Notes under the pieces: generated by a model
Told to the model about the DNA's origin: nothing
The model's input: only the letters and a program-made list of their open reading frames with translations
The model's database searches: none
Source: SCSIO-59966 sp046566185
GTDB lineage: Bacteria; Actinomycetota; Actinomycetes; Actinomycetales; SCSIO-59966
DNA length: 20,504 bases
Reading direction: 5' to 3'
Assembly: GCA_046566185.1 (NCBI GenBank)
Contig: JBKHXE010000147.1
Span: 1-20,504, forward strand
Shown here: piece after piece, positions 13,857-20,424 of the stretch
Position numbering within the stretch: position 1 is the stretch's first letter
How the letters are laid out: each line of letters starts with the position of its first letter
Position numbers and translations under genes: made by a program

Positions 13857-13859
13857 CGT
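13854..13859 (+). promoter_or_regulatory. -10 hexamer for mshA, overlapping the PP2C stop codon
   Basis: TAGCGT ends 8 nt before the GTG at 13868. Its first three bases are the PP2C stop codon. Confidence 0.45.
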
Positions 13860-13867
13860 CCGACGTC

Positions 13868-15214
13868 GTGGTCGCGCTGACACCCGGTGCCGCGGACGTC
13901 GTGAGCGGCGACGGCCTCCCCCCGCGACGCGTGGCGATGCTGTCCGTGCACACCTCTCCGCTGGAGCAGCCGGGCACCGGTGACGCCGGCGGCATGAACG
14001 TCTACGTGGTGGAGCTGGCGCGCCGGCTCGCCGCGCGCGGTACCGAGGTCGAGATCTTCACGCGGGCGACGTCGTCCGCCCAGCCGCCCGTCGTGGAGAT
14101 GACGGACGGCGTGCTGGTGCGGCACGTGCCGGCGGGGCCGTTCGAGGGGCTCGCCAAGGAGGACCTGCCGGGCCAGCTGTGCGCGTTCACCGCGGGACTG
14201 ATGCGCGCCGAGGCCCGCAAGGAGCCCGGCTGGTACGACGTCGTGCACTCGCACTACTGGCTGTCCGGTCAGGTGGGCTGGCTGGTCGCGGACCGCTGGA
14301 ACGTGCCGCTCGTCCACACGATGCACACGATGGCGAAGGTGAAGAACGCCTTCCTCGCCGACGGGGACAGCCCCGAGCCGCAGGGCCGGGTGATCGGCGA
14401 GGAGCAGGTGGTCGCTGCGGCCGACCGGCTCATCGCGAACACCCCCGCCGAGGCGCGCGAGCTCGTCGAGCTGTACGGCGCCGACCCCGCCCGCGTCGAG
14501 GTCGTGCCGCCGGGCGTGGACCTCGACGTCTTCACCCCGGGCGCCGGGAGAGCGGCCGCGCGCCGGGCGCTGGGGCTGCCGGTCGACGGGAGCCTGCTGC
14601 TGTTCGCCGGCCGCCTGCAGCCGCTCAAGGCCCCGGACGTCCTGGTCCGTGCCGCCGCCCGGATGCTGCGCCTGGACCCCACGCTGCGCGGCCGGCTGGT
14701 CGTCGCGGTGCTCGGCGGGCCGAGCGGCTCCGGCCTGGAGCACCCGGAGGAGCTGCACGACCTCGCCCGCTCCCTCGGCCTGCTGGGCGTCCCCGGCGTC
14801 GAGGACGTCGTGAGGTTCCAGCCGCCGGTCGACCGCGAGACGCTCGCCCAGTGGCTGCGGGCGGCGGACGTCGTCGCCGTGCCGTCCTACAACGAGTCGT
14901 TCGGGCTCGTCGCCGTCGAGGCGCAGGCGTGCGGCACGCCCGTCGTCGCCGCCGCCGTGGGCGGGCTGCGCACCGCGGTCGCGGACGGCGTCTCCGGCGT
15001 GCTCGTGGACGGTCACGACCCGGACCGGTGGGCGGCGGCGATGCTCGACCTGGTCCGCGACCGGGGACGCCGCGAGCAGCTGGCCGCCGGCGCCGTGGCG
15101 CAGGCCCGCCGGTTCGGGTGGGACGCGACCGTCGCCACGACCCTCGACGTGTACACCGCGGCCCGCACCGAGCGCACCGCGCGTCTGGGTGCACCGCTGA
15201 GTGCGCTGCCGTGA
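13868..15214 (+). CDS. mshA: D-inositol-3-phosphate glycosyltransferase (mycothiol biosynthesis)
   Basis: A 448-residue GT4 enzyme for the first step of mycothiol synthesis: transfer of GlcNAc from UDP-GlcNAc to 1D-myo-inositol 3-phosphate. The N-terminal domain has VAMLSVHTSPLEQPGTGDAGGMNVYV (22-47), including the GGMN loop, and VVHSHYWLSGQVG. THTMAKVKN-type residues (TMHTMAKVKNAFLADGD) are also characteristic of MshA. The donor domain has FAGRLQPLKAPD (246-257, Arg and Lys for phosphate), and the EX7E pair E343-E351 lies in YNESFGLVAVEAQACGTP. GTG 13868 adds about 20 residues before the conserved core; no ribosome site, but a -10 lies just upstream. The stop overlaps the next gene as GTGA. 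Synteny with ybjN-like, gpm and senX3-regX3 supports the name. Confidence 0.95.
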   Translation: MVALTPGAADVVSGDGLPPRRVAMLSVHTSPLEQPGTGDAGGMNVYVVELARRLAARGTEVEIFTRATSSAQPPVVEMTDGVLVRHVPAGPFEGLAKEDLPGQLCAFTAGLMRAEARKEPGWYDVVHSHYWLSGQVGWLVADRWNVPLVHTMHTMAKVKNAFLADGDSPEPQGRVIGEEQVVAAADRLIANTPAEARELVELYGADPARVEVVPPGVDLDVFTPGAGRAAARRALGLPVDGSLLLFAGRLQPLKAPDVLVRAAARMLRLDPTLRGRLVVAVLGGPSGSGLEHPEELHDLARSLGLLGVPGVEDVVRFQPPVDRETLAQWLRAADVVAVPSYNESFGLVAVEAQACGTPVVAAAVGGLRTAVADGVSGVLVDGHDPDRWAAAMLDLVRDRGRREQLAAGAVAQARRFGWDATVATTLDVYTAARTERTARLGAPLSALP

Positions 15215-15705
15215 GCGAGCGGCAGCGGGCGCTGGACGTCGTCCGGGCCTGGCTGGCGGACTCCGGCCTCGACTGGGAGGCGGGCGCCCGGCCGGGCGAG
15301 CTCGTCGTCCAGCTTCCCGGCGAGCACAAGCTGCGGACCACGACGTCCCTGCTCGTGGGTGACCACTCCCTGTCGGTGTCGGCGTTCGTCATCCGCCGGC
15401 CCGACGAGAACCACGCCGAGGTGCATCGCTGGCTGCTGGAGCGCAATGCCCGGTTGCAGGGCATCGCGTTCGCGCTGGACTCCCTCGGCGACGTGTACCT
15501 CGTCGGCCGCCTGCCGCTGGCCGGTGTCACGTCCGAGTCGGTGGACACGGTGCTGGGGGCGGTGCTGTCGGCCGCGGACGGCTCGTTCGACGAGCTGCTC
15601 GCGATGGGGTTCCTGTCCGCGATGCGCCGCGAGTGGGCGTGGCGCGTCTCGCGCGGCGAGTCGGTGCGCAACCTCGAGGCGTTCCGCCACCTGCTGCAGG
15701 ACTGA
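15211..15705 (+). CDS. YbjN-domain protein
   Basis: A 164-residue cytosolic protein with the YbjN fold: an N-terminal helix (ALDVVRAWLADSGLDW), a strand-rich middle (GELVVQLPGEHKLRTTTSLLVG, HSLSVSAFVIRRPDEN) and the conserved helical segment WLLERNARLQGIAFALDSLGD-VYLVGRLPL. A C-terminal helix FDELLAMGFLSAMRREWAWR closes the domain. In M. tuberculosis the same position next to mshA holds Rv0487. Function is not established; YbjN-fold proteins resemble type III secretion chaperones structurally. The GTG at 15211 overlaps the mshA stop by 4 bp, so expression is coupled to mycothiol synthesis. Confidence 0.9.
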   Translation: MSERQRALDVVRAWLADSGLDWEAGARPGELVVQLPGEHKLRTTTSLLVGDHSLSVSAFVIRRPDENHAEVHRWLLERNARLQGIAFALDSLGDVYLVGRLPLAGVTSESVDTVLGAVLSAADGSFDELLAMGFLSAMRREWAWRVSRGESVRNLEAFRHLLQD

Positions 15706-15722
15706 GGCGTCTCCGCGGCCAG

Positions 15723-15728
15723 TAGGGT
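15723..15728 (+). promoter_or_regulatory. -10 hexamer for leaderless gpm mRNA
   Basis: TAGGGT ends exactly 6 nt before the ATG at 15735; no ribosome site lies between. Confidence 0.5.
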
Positions 15729-15734
15729 CGCGCC

Positions 15735-16478
15735 ATGACGTACACGCTGGTGCTGCTCCGTCACGGGGAAAGCGACTGGAACGCGAAGAACCTGTTCACC
15801 GGCTGGGTCGACGTGCCGCTGTCGGAGAAGGGCGAGGCCGAGGCGCGCCGCGGCGGCGAGCTGATGGCCGCCGAGGGGCTGCTGCCGGACGTCGTCCACA
15901 CCTCGCTGCTGCGCCGCGCCATCTCCACGGCGAACCTGGCGCTGGACGCCTGCGACCGGCACTGGATCGACGTGCGGCGCAGCTGGCGGCTCAACGAGCG
16001 GCACTACGGCGCGCTGCAGGGCAAGAACAAGAAGCAGACCCTCGAGCAGTTCGGCGAGGAGCAGTTCATGACGTGGCGTCGTTCGTACGACACCCCGCCG
16101 CCGGAGATCGAGCCCGGTGACGAGTGGTCGCAGGAGGGTGACCCGCGCTACGCCGACCTCGGCGACCTGATGCCGCGCACCGAGTGCCTCAAGGACGTCG
16201 TCGAGCGGATGCTGCCGTACTGGCACGAGGCGGTCGTCCCCGACCTGCGCGAGGGCCGGACGGTGCTGCTCGCCGCGCACGGCAACTCGCTGCGGGCGCT
16301 GGTGAAGCACCTCGACGGCATCGGTGACGAGGAGATCGTGGGCCTCAACATCCCCACCGGCATCCCGCTGGTCTACGAGCTGGACGACGACCTGCGCCCG
16401 CTCGAGCGTCACGGCCGCTACCTGGACCCGGACGCCGCGAAGGAGGCCATCGCCGCCGTCGCCAACCAGGGCCGCTGA
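15735..16478 (+). CDS. gpmA: 2,3-bisphosphoglycerate-dependent phosphoglycerate mutase
   Basis: A 247-residue glycolytic/gluconeogenic enzyme interconverting 3- and 2-phosphoglycerate. The phosphohistidine motif LLRHGESDWN places the catalytic H10; LFTGWVDVPLSEKG, TSLLRRAISTA and LNERHYGALQGKNK (E88) follow. The second active-site His is H182 in LAAHGNSLRAL. Length and motif order are those of the dPGM family throughout. The ATG start follows a TAGGGT hexamer by 6 nt. Its stop codon lies in a small hairpin shared with the convergent lipoprotein gene. In actinobacteria this gene conservatively lies between mshA/ybjN and senX3-regX3, as here. Confidence 0.97.
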   Translation: MTYTLVLLRHGESDWNAKNLFTGWVDVPLSEKGEAEARRGGELMAAEGLLPDVVHTSLLRRAISTANLALDACDRHWIDVRRSWRLNERHYGALQGKNKKQTLEQFGEEQFMTWRRSYDTPPPEIEPGDEWSQEGDPRYADLGDLMPRTECLKDVVERMLPYWHEAVVPDLREGRTVLLAAHGNSLRALVKHLDGIGDEEIVGLNIPTGIPLVYELDDDLRPLERHGRYLDPDAAKEAIAAVANQGR

Positions 16479-16494
16479 CGGCGGCTCCCGTCAG
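16475..16494. terminator. Hairpin spanning the two convergent stop codons
   Basis: CTGACGG (16475-16481) and CCGTCAG (16488-16494) pair perfectly around a 6-nt loop. The left arm holds the gpm TGA and the right arm holds the lipoprotein stop on the other strand. No T-run follows. It could be a short bidirectional terminator of the GC-rich, U-poor kind. Confidence 0.45.
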
Positions 16495-17072
16495 GGGGTC
16501 GCGGCCTGCCCGCAGGCGGCGTCGACGTCGGCGGTGAGGCGCTCCTGCGCCGGCACCACCTCCTCGTCCGGGTACTGCTCGCTGAGCTCGACGTACCGTT
16601 GCGTCGCGGCGGCCACGGCGGCCTCGCTGCCGTCGGGCAGCTCGATCGCGTCGAGCTCGGCGTCCAGCGGCTCCCAGTAGCCGACGACGGTGGCGGCGTC
16701 GGCCCGCAGCTCCGGCCCGGCGCTCGCGACGGCCTGCTCGACGGCGCTCCAGTACTCGAAGGCCTGCTGGCTGGCGACGATGACCTGGACGCTGAAGGCC
16801 CGCGGGTCGCTGCGGTCGATCTGCAGCCGCTCGAGCTCGGCGTTGGTCGCGTCGGTGAGCCCCGCGCGGGCCGCGTCGACGGCGTCGCAGTCCACGCCGC
16901 TGCCGGCCGTCCCGGAGGGGTCGGGGGACGTCGGGCTCGCCGCCGACGTCTCGCTGGGGGACGACGAAGCCCCCTCTCCGGTGGGCGCCGTCGGCACGGG
17001 GTCGTCCGAGCCCCCGGTGCAGGCAGCGAGGGCCAGCACCGCGAGCGCGCCGACGAGCCCGAGACGGGTCAC
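16491..17072 (-). CDS. Putative lipoprotein of unknown function
   Basis: A 193-residue secreted lipoprotein. The signal is MTRLGLVGALAVLALAAC, with lipobox LAAC and acylated Cys at 18. A low-complexity Ser/Thr/Pro/Gly linker spans about 19-58. A helical domain with two cysteines (VDCDAVDAARAGL near 61 and DAACGQA at the end) probably forms a disulfide. It contains charged helices such as AFEYWSAVEQAVAS and QRYVELSEQYPDEEVV. I do not recognise a named family. The GTG at 17072 is preceded by TAGCGT at 7 nt, so it probably has its own leaderless transcript although it lies only 21 bp after phoU. The link to phosphate sensing is positional only. Confidence 0.8.
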   Translation of the reverse strand: MTRLGLVGALAVLALAACTGGSDDPVPTAPTGEGASSSPSETSAASPTSPDPSGTAGSGVDCDAVDAARAGLTDATNAELERLQIDRSDPRAFSVQVIVASQQAFEYWSAVEQAVASAGPELRADAATVVGYWEPLDAELDAIELPDGSEAAVAAATQRYVELSEQYPDEEVVPAQERLTADVDAACGQAATP

Positions 17073-17079
17073 GGCGCCG

Positions 17080-17085
17080 ACGCTA
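17080..17085 (-). promoter_or_regulatory. -10 hexamer for leaderless lipoprotein mRNA
   Basis: On the minus strand TAGCGT ends 7 nt before the GTG at 17072, within the short gap after phoU. Confidence 0.5.
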
Positions 17086-17093
17086 CCGGCCGG

Positions 17094-17747
17094 TCAGGAG
17101 TGCGACCCGGTGAGGTCGCCGGTGACCAGGAAGACGACGCGGCGGGCGACGGAGACCGCGTGGTCGCCGAAGCGCTCGTAGTAGCGGCTCAGCAGCGTGA
17201 TGTCGACGGTCGTCTCGGTGCTGTGCGACCACTCGGGCGACATCAGCCGCGCGAAGATCTCGCGGTGCAGCCGGTCGAGCAGGTCGTCCTCGGTCTCCAG
17301 CTGGGCGGCCGCGGCGAGGTCCCGGGTGCGGACGACCTCGCCGGCCTGGTGCGCCAGGCGCTCGCAGGTCTCGCCCATCTTGGCGAAGACGGGGGCGACG
17401 TCCTCCGGGACGGCGGGGCGGGGGAAGCGCAGCCGTGCCTGCTGGGCGATGTGCCGGGCGAGGTCGCCCATCCGCTCGATGCTGGCGCTCATCCGCAGGC
17501 TGGCGACGACGACGCGCAGGTCGGTGGCGACCGGCTGCTGGCGGGCGAGCAGGTCCACCGCCCGCTCGTCGAGATCGGTCTGCGCGGCGTCCACCTGCGC
17601 GTCGGCGGCGATGACCGCCTCGGCCCGCTGCAGGTCCCCCTCGAGGAGGGCTGCGGTGGCCTCCCCGATCGCCTCACCGACGAGATCGGTCATCCGGACG
17701 AGGCCGCTGGCGAGCTGGTCGAGCTCGTGGTGGAAGACGTCGCGCAT
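17094..17747 (-). CDS. phoU: Phosphate signalling protein PhoU
   Basis: A 217-residue cytosolic all-helical regulator of phosphate uptake, linking the Pst transporter with the SenX3/PhoR-type kinase. It has two three-helix repeats. The first carries FHHELDQLASGLVRMTDLVGEAI and the DLRVVVASLRMSASIERMGDLARHIAQ stretch (about 76-102) with the metal-cluster E/D-xxx-D pattern. The second carries ITLLSRYYERFGDHAVSVARRV (183-204). Length is standard. The ATG at 17747 has no ribosome site; a CAGCCT ends 6 nt upstream. It is divergent from senX3 with PHO-box-like repeats in the gap, so it is probably controlled by RegX3. Confidence 0.96.
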   Translation of the reverse strand: MRDVFHHELDQLASGLVRMTDLVGEAIGEATAALLEGDLQRAEAVIAADAQVDAAQTDLDERAVDLLARQQPVATDLRVVVASLRMSASIERMGDLARHIAQQARLRFPRPAVPEDVAPVFAKMGETCERLAHQAGEVVRTRDLAAAAQLETEDDLLDRLHREIFARLMSPEWSHSTETTVDITLLSRYYERFGDHAVSVARRVVFLVTGDLTGSHS

Positions 17748-17753
17748 GGGGGC

Positions 17754-17759
17754 AGGCTG
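17754..17759 (-). promoter_or_regulatory. -10-like hexamer before phoU
   Basis: On the minus strand CAGCCT ends 6 nt before the ATG at 17747. It is weaker than the other leaderless elements but spaced the same way. Confidence 0.35.
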
Positions 17760-17768
17760 GCATCTTCT

Positions 17769-17797
17769 GGTGAACGGTCGCGACCCGGGGGGTGAAC
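17769..17797 (-). promoter_or_regulatory. PHO-box-like direct repeats between phoU and senX3
   Basis: GTTCACC occurs twice on the minus strand (17797-17791 and 17775-17769), start points exactly 22 bp apart. That fits two 11-bp PHO-box units with a degenerate unit between. Streptomyces PhoP boxes are 11-bp direct repeats beginning GTTCACC, and RegX3 is the orthologous regulator in mycobacteria. The repeats straddle the expected -35 of phoU and lie about 60-90 bp upstream of the senX3 -10, so they could serve both genes. Confidence 0.65.
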
Positions 17798-17857
17798 ATC
17801 GGGCGACACGGCGCCGGGCGCGTCGCCCGGTGGACGGGGACCGTTCGTGCGTCCGCC

Positions 17858-17863
17858 TAGGCT
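17858..17863 (+). promoter_or_regulatory. -10 hexamer for leaderless senX3 mRNA
   Basis: TAGGCT ends 6 nt before the GTG at 17870; no ribosome site is present. Confidence 0.5.
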
Positions 17864-17869
17864 GATGAC

Positions 17870-19084
17870 GTGGACACGACCGTGGCCGCCGTGCTGGCGG
17901 GCGCCCTCGGGCTGCTCGTCGGTGCGTTCGCGGTGCTCGCGTTCACCTACAGCGAGCGCCAGCTGACGACCGTCCCGCCGGCCCCCGAGCCGGAGCTGCC
18001 GCCGGGCACGGCGGAGGTGCTCGCCGTCCTGTCGTCGGCGGCGATCGTGCTCGACGAGAGCCGCGTCGTCATCAAGGCCTCACCCGCGGCCTACGCCTTC
18101 GGCATCGTGCGCGGCCAGGCCGTCGCCCACCCGCAGCTGCTGACGATGGTCGAGGACGTGCGGCGGGACGGCGAGATCCGGGAGGCCGAGCTGGAGCTGC
18201 CGCGGGGTCCGCTGGGGCGCGAGCTGCTCGTCGTCCACGCCCGGGTCGCCCCGCTCGGGGCACGCCACGTGCTGCTCCTCGTCGCCGACCGGACCGAGGC
18301 GAGGCGGCTGGAGGAGGTGCGGCGCGACTTCGTGGCGAACGTGAGCCACGAGCTCAAGACCCCGGTCGGCGCCATCTCCCTGCTGGCCGAGACCATCGCG
18401 GACTCCGCGGAGGACGCCGACGCGGTGCGCCGGTTCGCGCTGCGGATGGGCCGGGAGTCCGAGCGCCTCGCCCACCTGGTGCAGGACATCATCGACCTCT
18501 CCCGGCTGCAGTCGGCGCCGTCGCTGTCCGAGCCGGTGCTCGTGGACGTCGACACGGTCGTCGCGGAGGCCGTCGACCGGTCGCGGCTGGCGGCGCAGGC
18601 CGCCGACGTGGTCGTCGAGATCGGGCCGCCGTCGGGTGCCTCCGTCTACGGGGACCCCGACCTGCTGACCACGGCCGTGCGCAACCTCGTGGACAACGCC
18701 ATCCGGTACTCCGAGCCGCGCACCCGGGTCGGGGTGGGGGTGCGGCTCCAGCGGGGACTCGTGGAGATCGCCGTGACCGACCAGGGGATCGGCATCCCCG
18801 AGAACGAGCTCGACCGCGTGTTCGAGCGGTTCTACCGCATCGACCCGGCCCGCTCGCGGGCGACCGGCGGCACCGGCCTCGGACTCAGCATCGTCAAGCA
18901 CGTCGCGGCCAACCACGGCGGCGACGTCACCGTGTGGTCCAAGCCGGGCCACGGGTCGACGTTCACGCTGCGGCTCCCCGACGCCCAGACCGGCGGGCCT
19001 CGGCGTCCCCCCGTCACCCCCCGCCAGCAGCCAGCCGTCCCCACCGTCCCGGACCACGGGACCCGAACACCGCAAGGAGCCTGA
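17870..19084 (+). CDS. senX3: Sensor histidine kinase SenX3 (PhoR type)
   Basis: A 404-residue membrane sensor kinase responding to phosphate status. One clear membrane helix is seen at about 5-26 (VAAVLAGALGLLVGAFAVLAF) with almost nothing outside the membrane before it. A PAS-like domain spans about 48-140. The HisKA motif FVANVSHELKTPVG carries the phospho-acceptor H160. The ATPase domain shows N-box VRNLVDNAIRYS, G1 VTDQGIGIPENE, F-box FERFYRID and G2 GGTGLGLSIVKHV. The tail is proline-rich. The GTG start follows TAGGCT by 6 nt. It is followed two bases later by regX3, its response regulator. It is divergent from phoU, which restrains such kinases when phosphate is ample. Confidence 0.95.
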   Translation: MDTTVAAVLAGALGLLVGAFAVLAFTYSERQLTTVPPAPEPELPPGTAEVLAVLSSAAIVLDESRVVIKASPAAYAFGIVRGQAVAHPQLLTMVEDVRRDGEIREAELELPRGPLGRELLVVHARVAPLGARHVLLLVADRTEARRLEEVRRDFVANVSHELKTPVGAISLLAETIADSAEDADAVRRFALRMGRESERLAHLVQDIIDLSRLQSAPSLSEPVLVDVDTVVAEAVDRSRLAAQAADVVVEIGPPSGASVYGDPDLLTTAVRNLVDNAIRYSEPRTRVGVGVRLQRGLVEIAVTDQGIGIPENELDRVFERFYRIDPARSRATGGTGLGLSIVKHVAANHGGDVTVWSKPGHGSTFTLRLPDAQTGGPRRPPVTPRQQPAVPTVPDHGTRTPQGA

Positions 19085-19086
19085 CC

Positions 19087-19767
19087 GTGACCCGCATCCT
19101 GGTCGTCGAGGACGAGGAGTCGTTCAGCGACCCGCTGTCGTACCTGCTGCGCAAGGAGGGGTACGAGGTGGCCGTGGCCGAGACCGGCACCGACGCCCTC
19201 GACGACTTCGAGCGCAACGGGGCCGACCTCGTGCTGCTCGACCTCATGCTGCCCGGGGTCTCCGGCACCGAGGTCTGCCGGCAGCTGCGAGCCCGCAGCA
19301 ACGTGCCCGTCATCATGCTCACGGCCAAGGACAGCGAGATCGACAAGGTCGTGGGGCTCGAGCTCGGAGCCGACGACTACGTCACGAAGCCGTACTCGTC
19401 ACGCGAGCTCGTGGCCCGCGTGCGCGCCGTGCTGCGGCGCCGGGCCGAGCCGGAGGAGCTGCTGCCGTCGACGATCGAGGCCGGCCCGGTGCGCATGGAC
19501 GTCGAGCGGCACGTCGTCACCGTCGACGGCCGCCAGGTGCAGCTGCCCCTCAAGGAGTTCGAGCTGCTCGAGCTGCTGATGCGCAACGTCGGACGCGTCC
19601 TCACCCGCGGGCAGCTCATCGACCGCGTGTGGGGTTCGGACTACGTCGGGGACACCAAGACGCTCGACGTCCACGTCAAGCGCCTGCGCAGCAAGATCGA
19701 GCCGGACCCGTCCAACCCGGTTCACCTGGTGACGGTCCGCGGGCTCGGGTACAAGCTCGAGGCCTAG
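19087..19767 (+). CDS. regX3: Response regulator RegX3 (OmpR/PhoB family)
   Basis: A 226-residue DNA-binding response regulator, phosphorylated by the adjacent SenX3. The receiver domain has acidic residues E8/D9/E10, phospho-acceptor D52 (LLDLMLPG), T79 (MLTAKD) and K101 (VTKPYS). The winged-helix domain of about 130-226 contains KEFELLELLMRN, GQLIDRVWG, TLDVHVKRLRSKIE and VRGLGYKLE. The GTG at 19087 lies 2 bp past the senX3 stop with AAGGAG 7 nt upstream, so the two are cotranscribed. Expected targets are phosphate-starvation genes with PHO boxes, including the repeats before phoU. The frame extends upstream only as an artefact inside senX3. Confidence 0.97.
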   Translation: MTRILVVEDEESFSDPLSYLLRKEGYEVAVAETGTDALDDFERNGADLVLLDLMLPGVSGTEVCRQLRARSNVPVIMLTAKDSEIDKVVGLELGADDYVTKPYSSRELVARVRAVLRRRAEPEELLPSTIEAGPVRMDVERHVVTVDGRQVQLPLKEFELLELLMRNVGRVLTRGQLIDRVWGSDYVGDTKTLDVHVKRLRSKIEPDPSNPVHLVTVRGLGYKLEA

Positions 19768-19777
19768 CGGCGGGAGG

Positions 19778-20260
19778 TCAGTCCCCGGACGGCACGAGGT
19801 CCGCGTACTCCTCGAGCGTGTCGTCGAGCACCGTGGCGCGGACGACCTCGGAGGTGGAGCCGTCGCCGACGGACACCATGAGCGGCACCGAGGTGCCCGG
19901 CACCGCACCCATCGGCTCGACGAGCACCTCCTCGTCGCCGTCCGGGCCGATCTCCACGGTGCTGTTGGGGTCGACGTCCACCGTGACGTCGACGTCGACG
20001 TCCTGACCGGTGATGGTCACCTCGACCGGCTCGGTGCCCTCGTTGACGACCCGGGCCAGCAGGGTGCCCGGGCTGTCCTCGTCGGCGGCGAGGAAGAGCA
20101 CGCTCGTCACCGTGACGTCGGCACCGAGCCTGGCCTCCGCGCCGTCACTCGGCACGTAGTACTGGGCGGTGGTCTGCGGGTTGGTCACCGAGCAGCCGGC
20201 GGTCGCCGCGGCCACCAGGGCGAACGCGGCCAGAGGGGCCGGGCGGGAGAAGCGCGTCAC
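19778..20260 (-). CDS. LpqE-like lipoprotein
   Basis: A 160-residue secreted lipoprotein with a basic start (MTRFSRP), a hydrophobic alanine-rich core and the lipobox TAGC with Cys 23. The mature part looks like a small beta-sandwich: ADVTVTSVLFLAADEDSPGTLLARVVNEGTEP-type strands, a DVDVDVTVDVD strand, then MGAVPGTSVPLMVSVGDGSTSEVV. Position beside carD and the strand pattern match mycobacterial LpqE, whose function is not firmly known; copper-binding-like folds have been suggested for related proteins. The GTG at 20260 follows TACGCT by 8 nt. It is convergent with regX3 and divergent from carD. Only synteny and general architecture support the LpqE link. Confidence 0.75.
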   Translation of the reverse strand: MTRFSRPAPLAAFALVAAATAGCSVTNPQTTAQYYVPSDGAEARLGADVTVTSVLFLAADEDSPGTLLARVVNEGTEPVEVTITGQDVDVDVTVDVDPNSTVEIGPDGDEEVLVEPMGAVPGTSVPLMVSVGDGSTSEVVRATVLDDTLEEYADLVPSGD

Positions 20261-20268
20261 GGGCGCAG

Positions 20269-20274
20269 AGCGTA
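20269..20274 (-). promoter_or_regulatory. -10 hexamer for leaderless LpqE-like mRNA
   Basis: On the minus strand TACGCT ends 8 nt before the GTG at 20260, without a ribosome site. Confidence 0.45.
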
Positions 20275-20366
20275 GCGGGCGGGCCCGGGAACCACGGGAC
20301 GGCCGGTGCTGTCAATACCCCCTGGGGTGAACGCAAGCCTCTGACCTGGGCAAACGCATGCGGGAC

Positions 20367-20397
20367 CTGTCAGTGGCCTGCGTCACCGTGTTACTCT
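20367..20397 (+). promoter_or_regulatory. Candidate carD promoter
   Basis: TACTCT (20392-20397) fits TANNNT. A CTGTCA at 20367-20372 could be the -35 with a 19-bp spacer. The start would fall near 20404, giving a leader of about 20 nt that carries the GGGGAAAAG ribosome site. Confidence 0.45.
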
Positions 20398-20424
20398 GGA
20401 GTCCGCGAAAGGGGAAAAGAGCAG

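Noticed and set aside
13011..13883. N-terminal extension of the minus-strand methyltransferase
   Set aside because: It is antisense to the PP2C gene, and a leaderless start at 13010 is better supported.
20320..20332. PHO box before carD (single GGTGAAC at 20326-20332)
   Set aside because: Only one unit, with no partner at 11 or 22 bp spacing.
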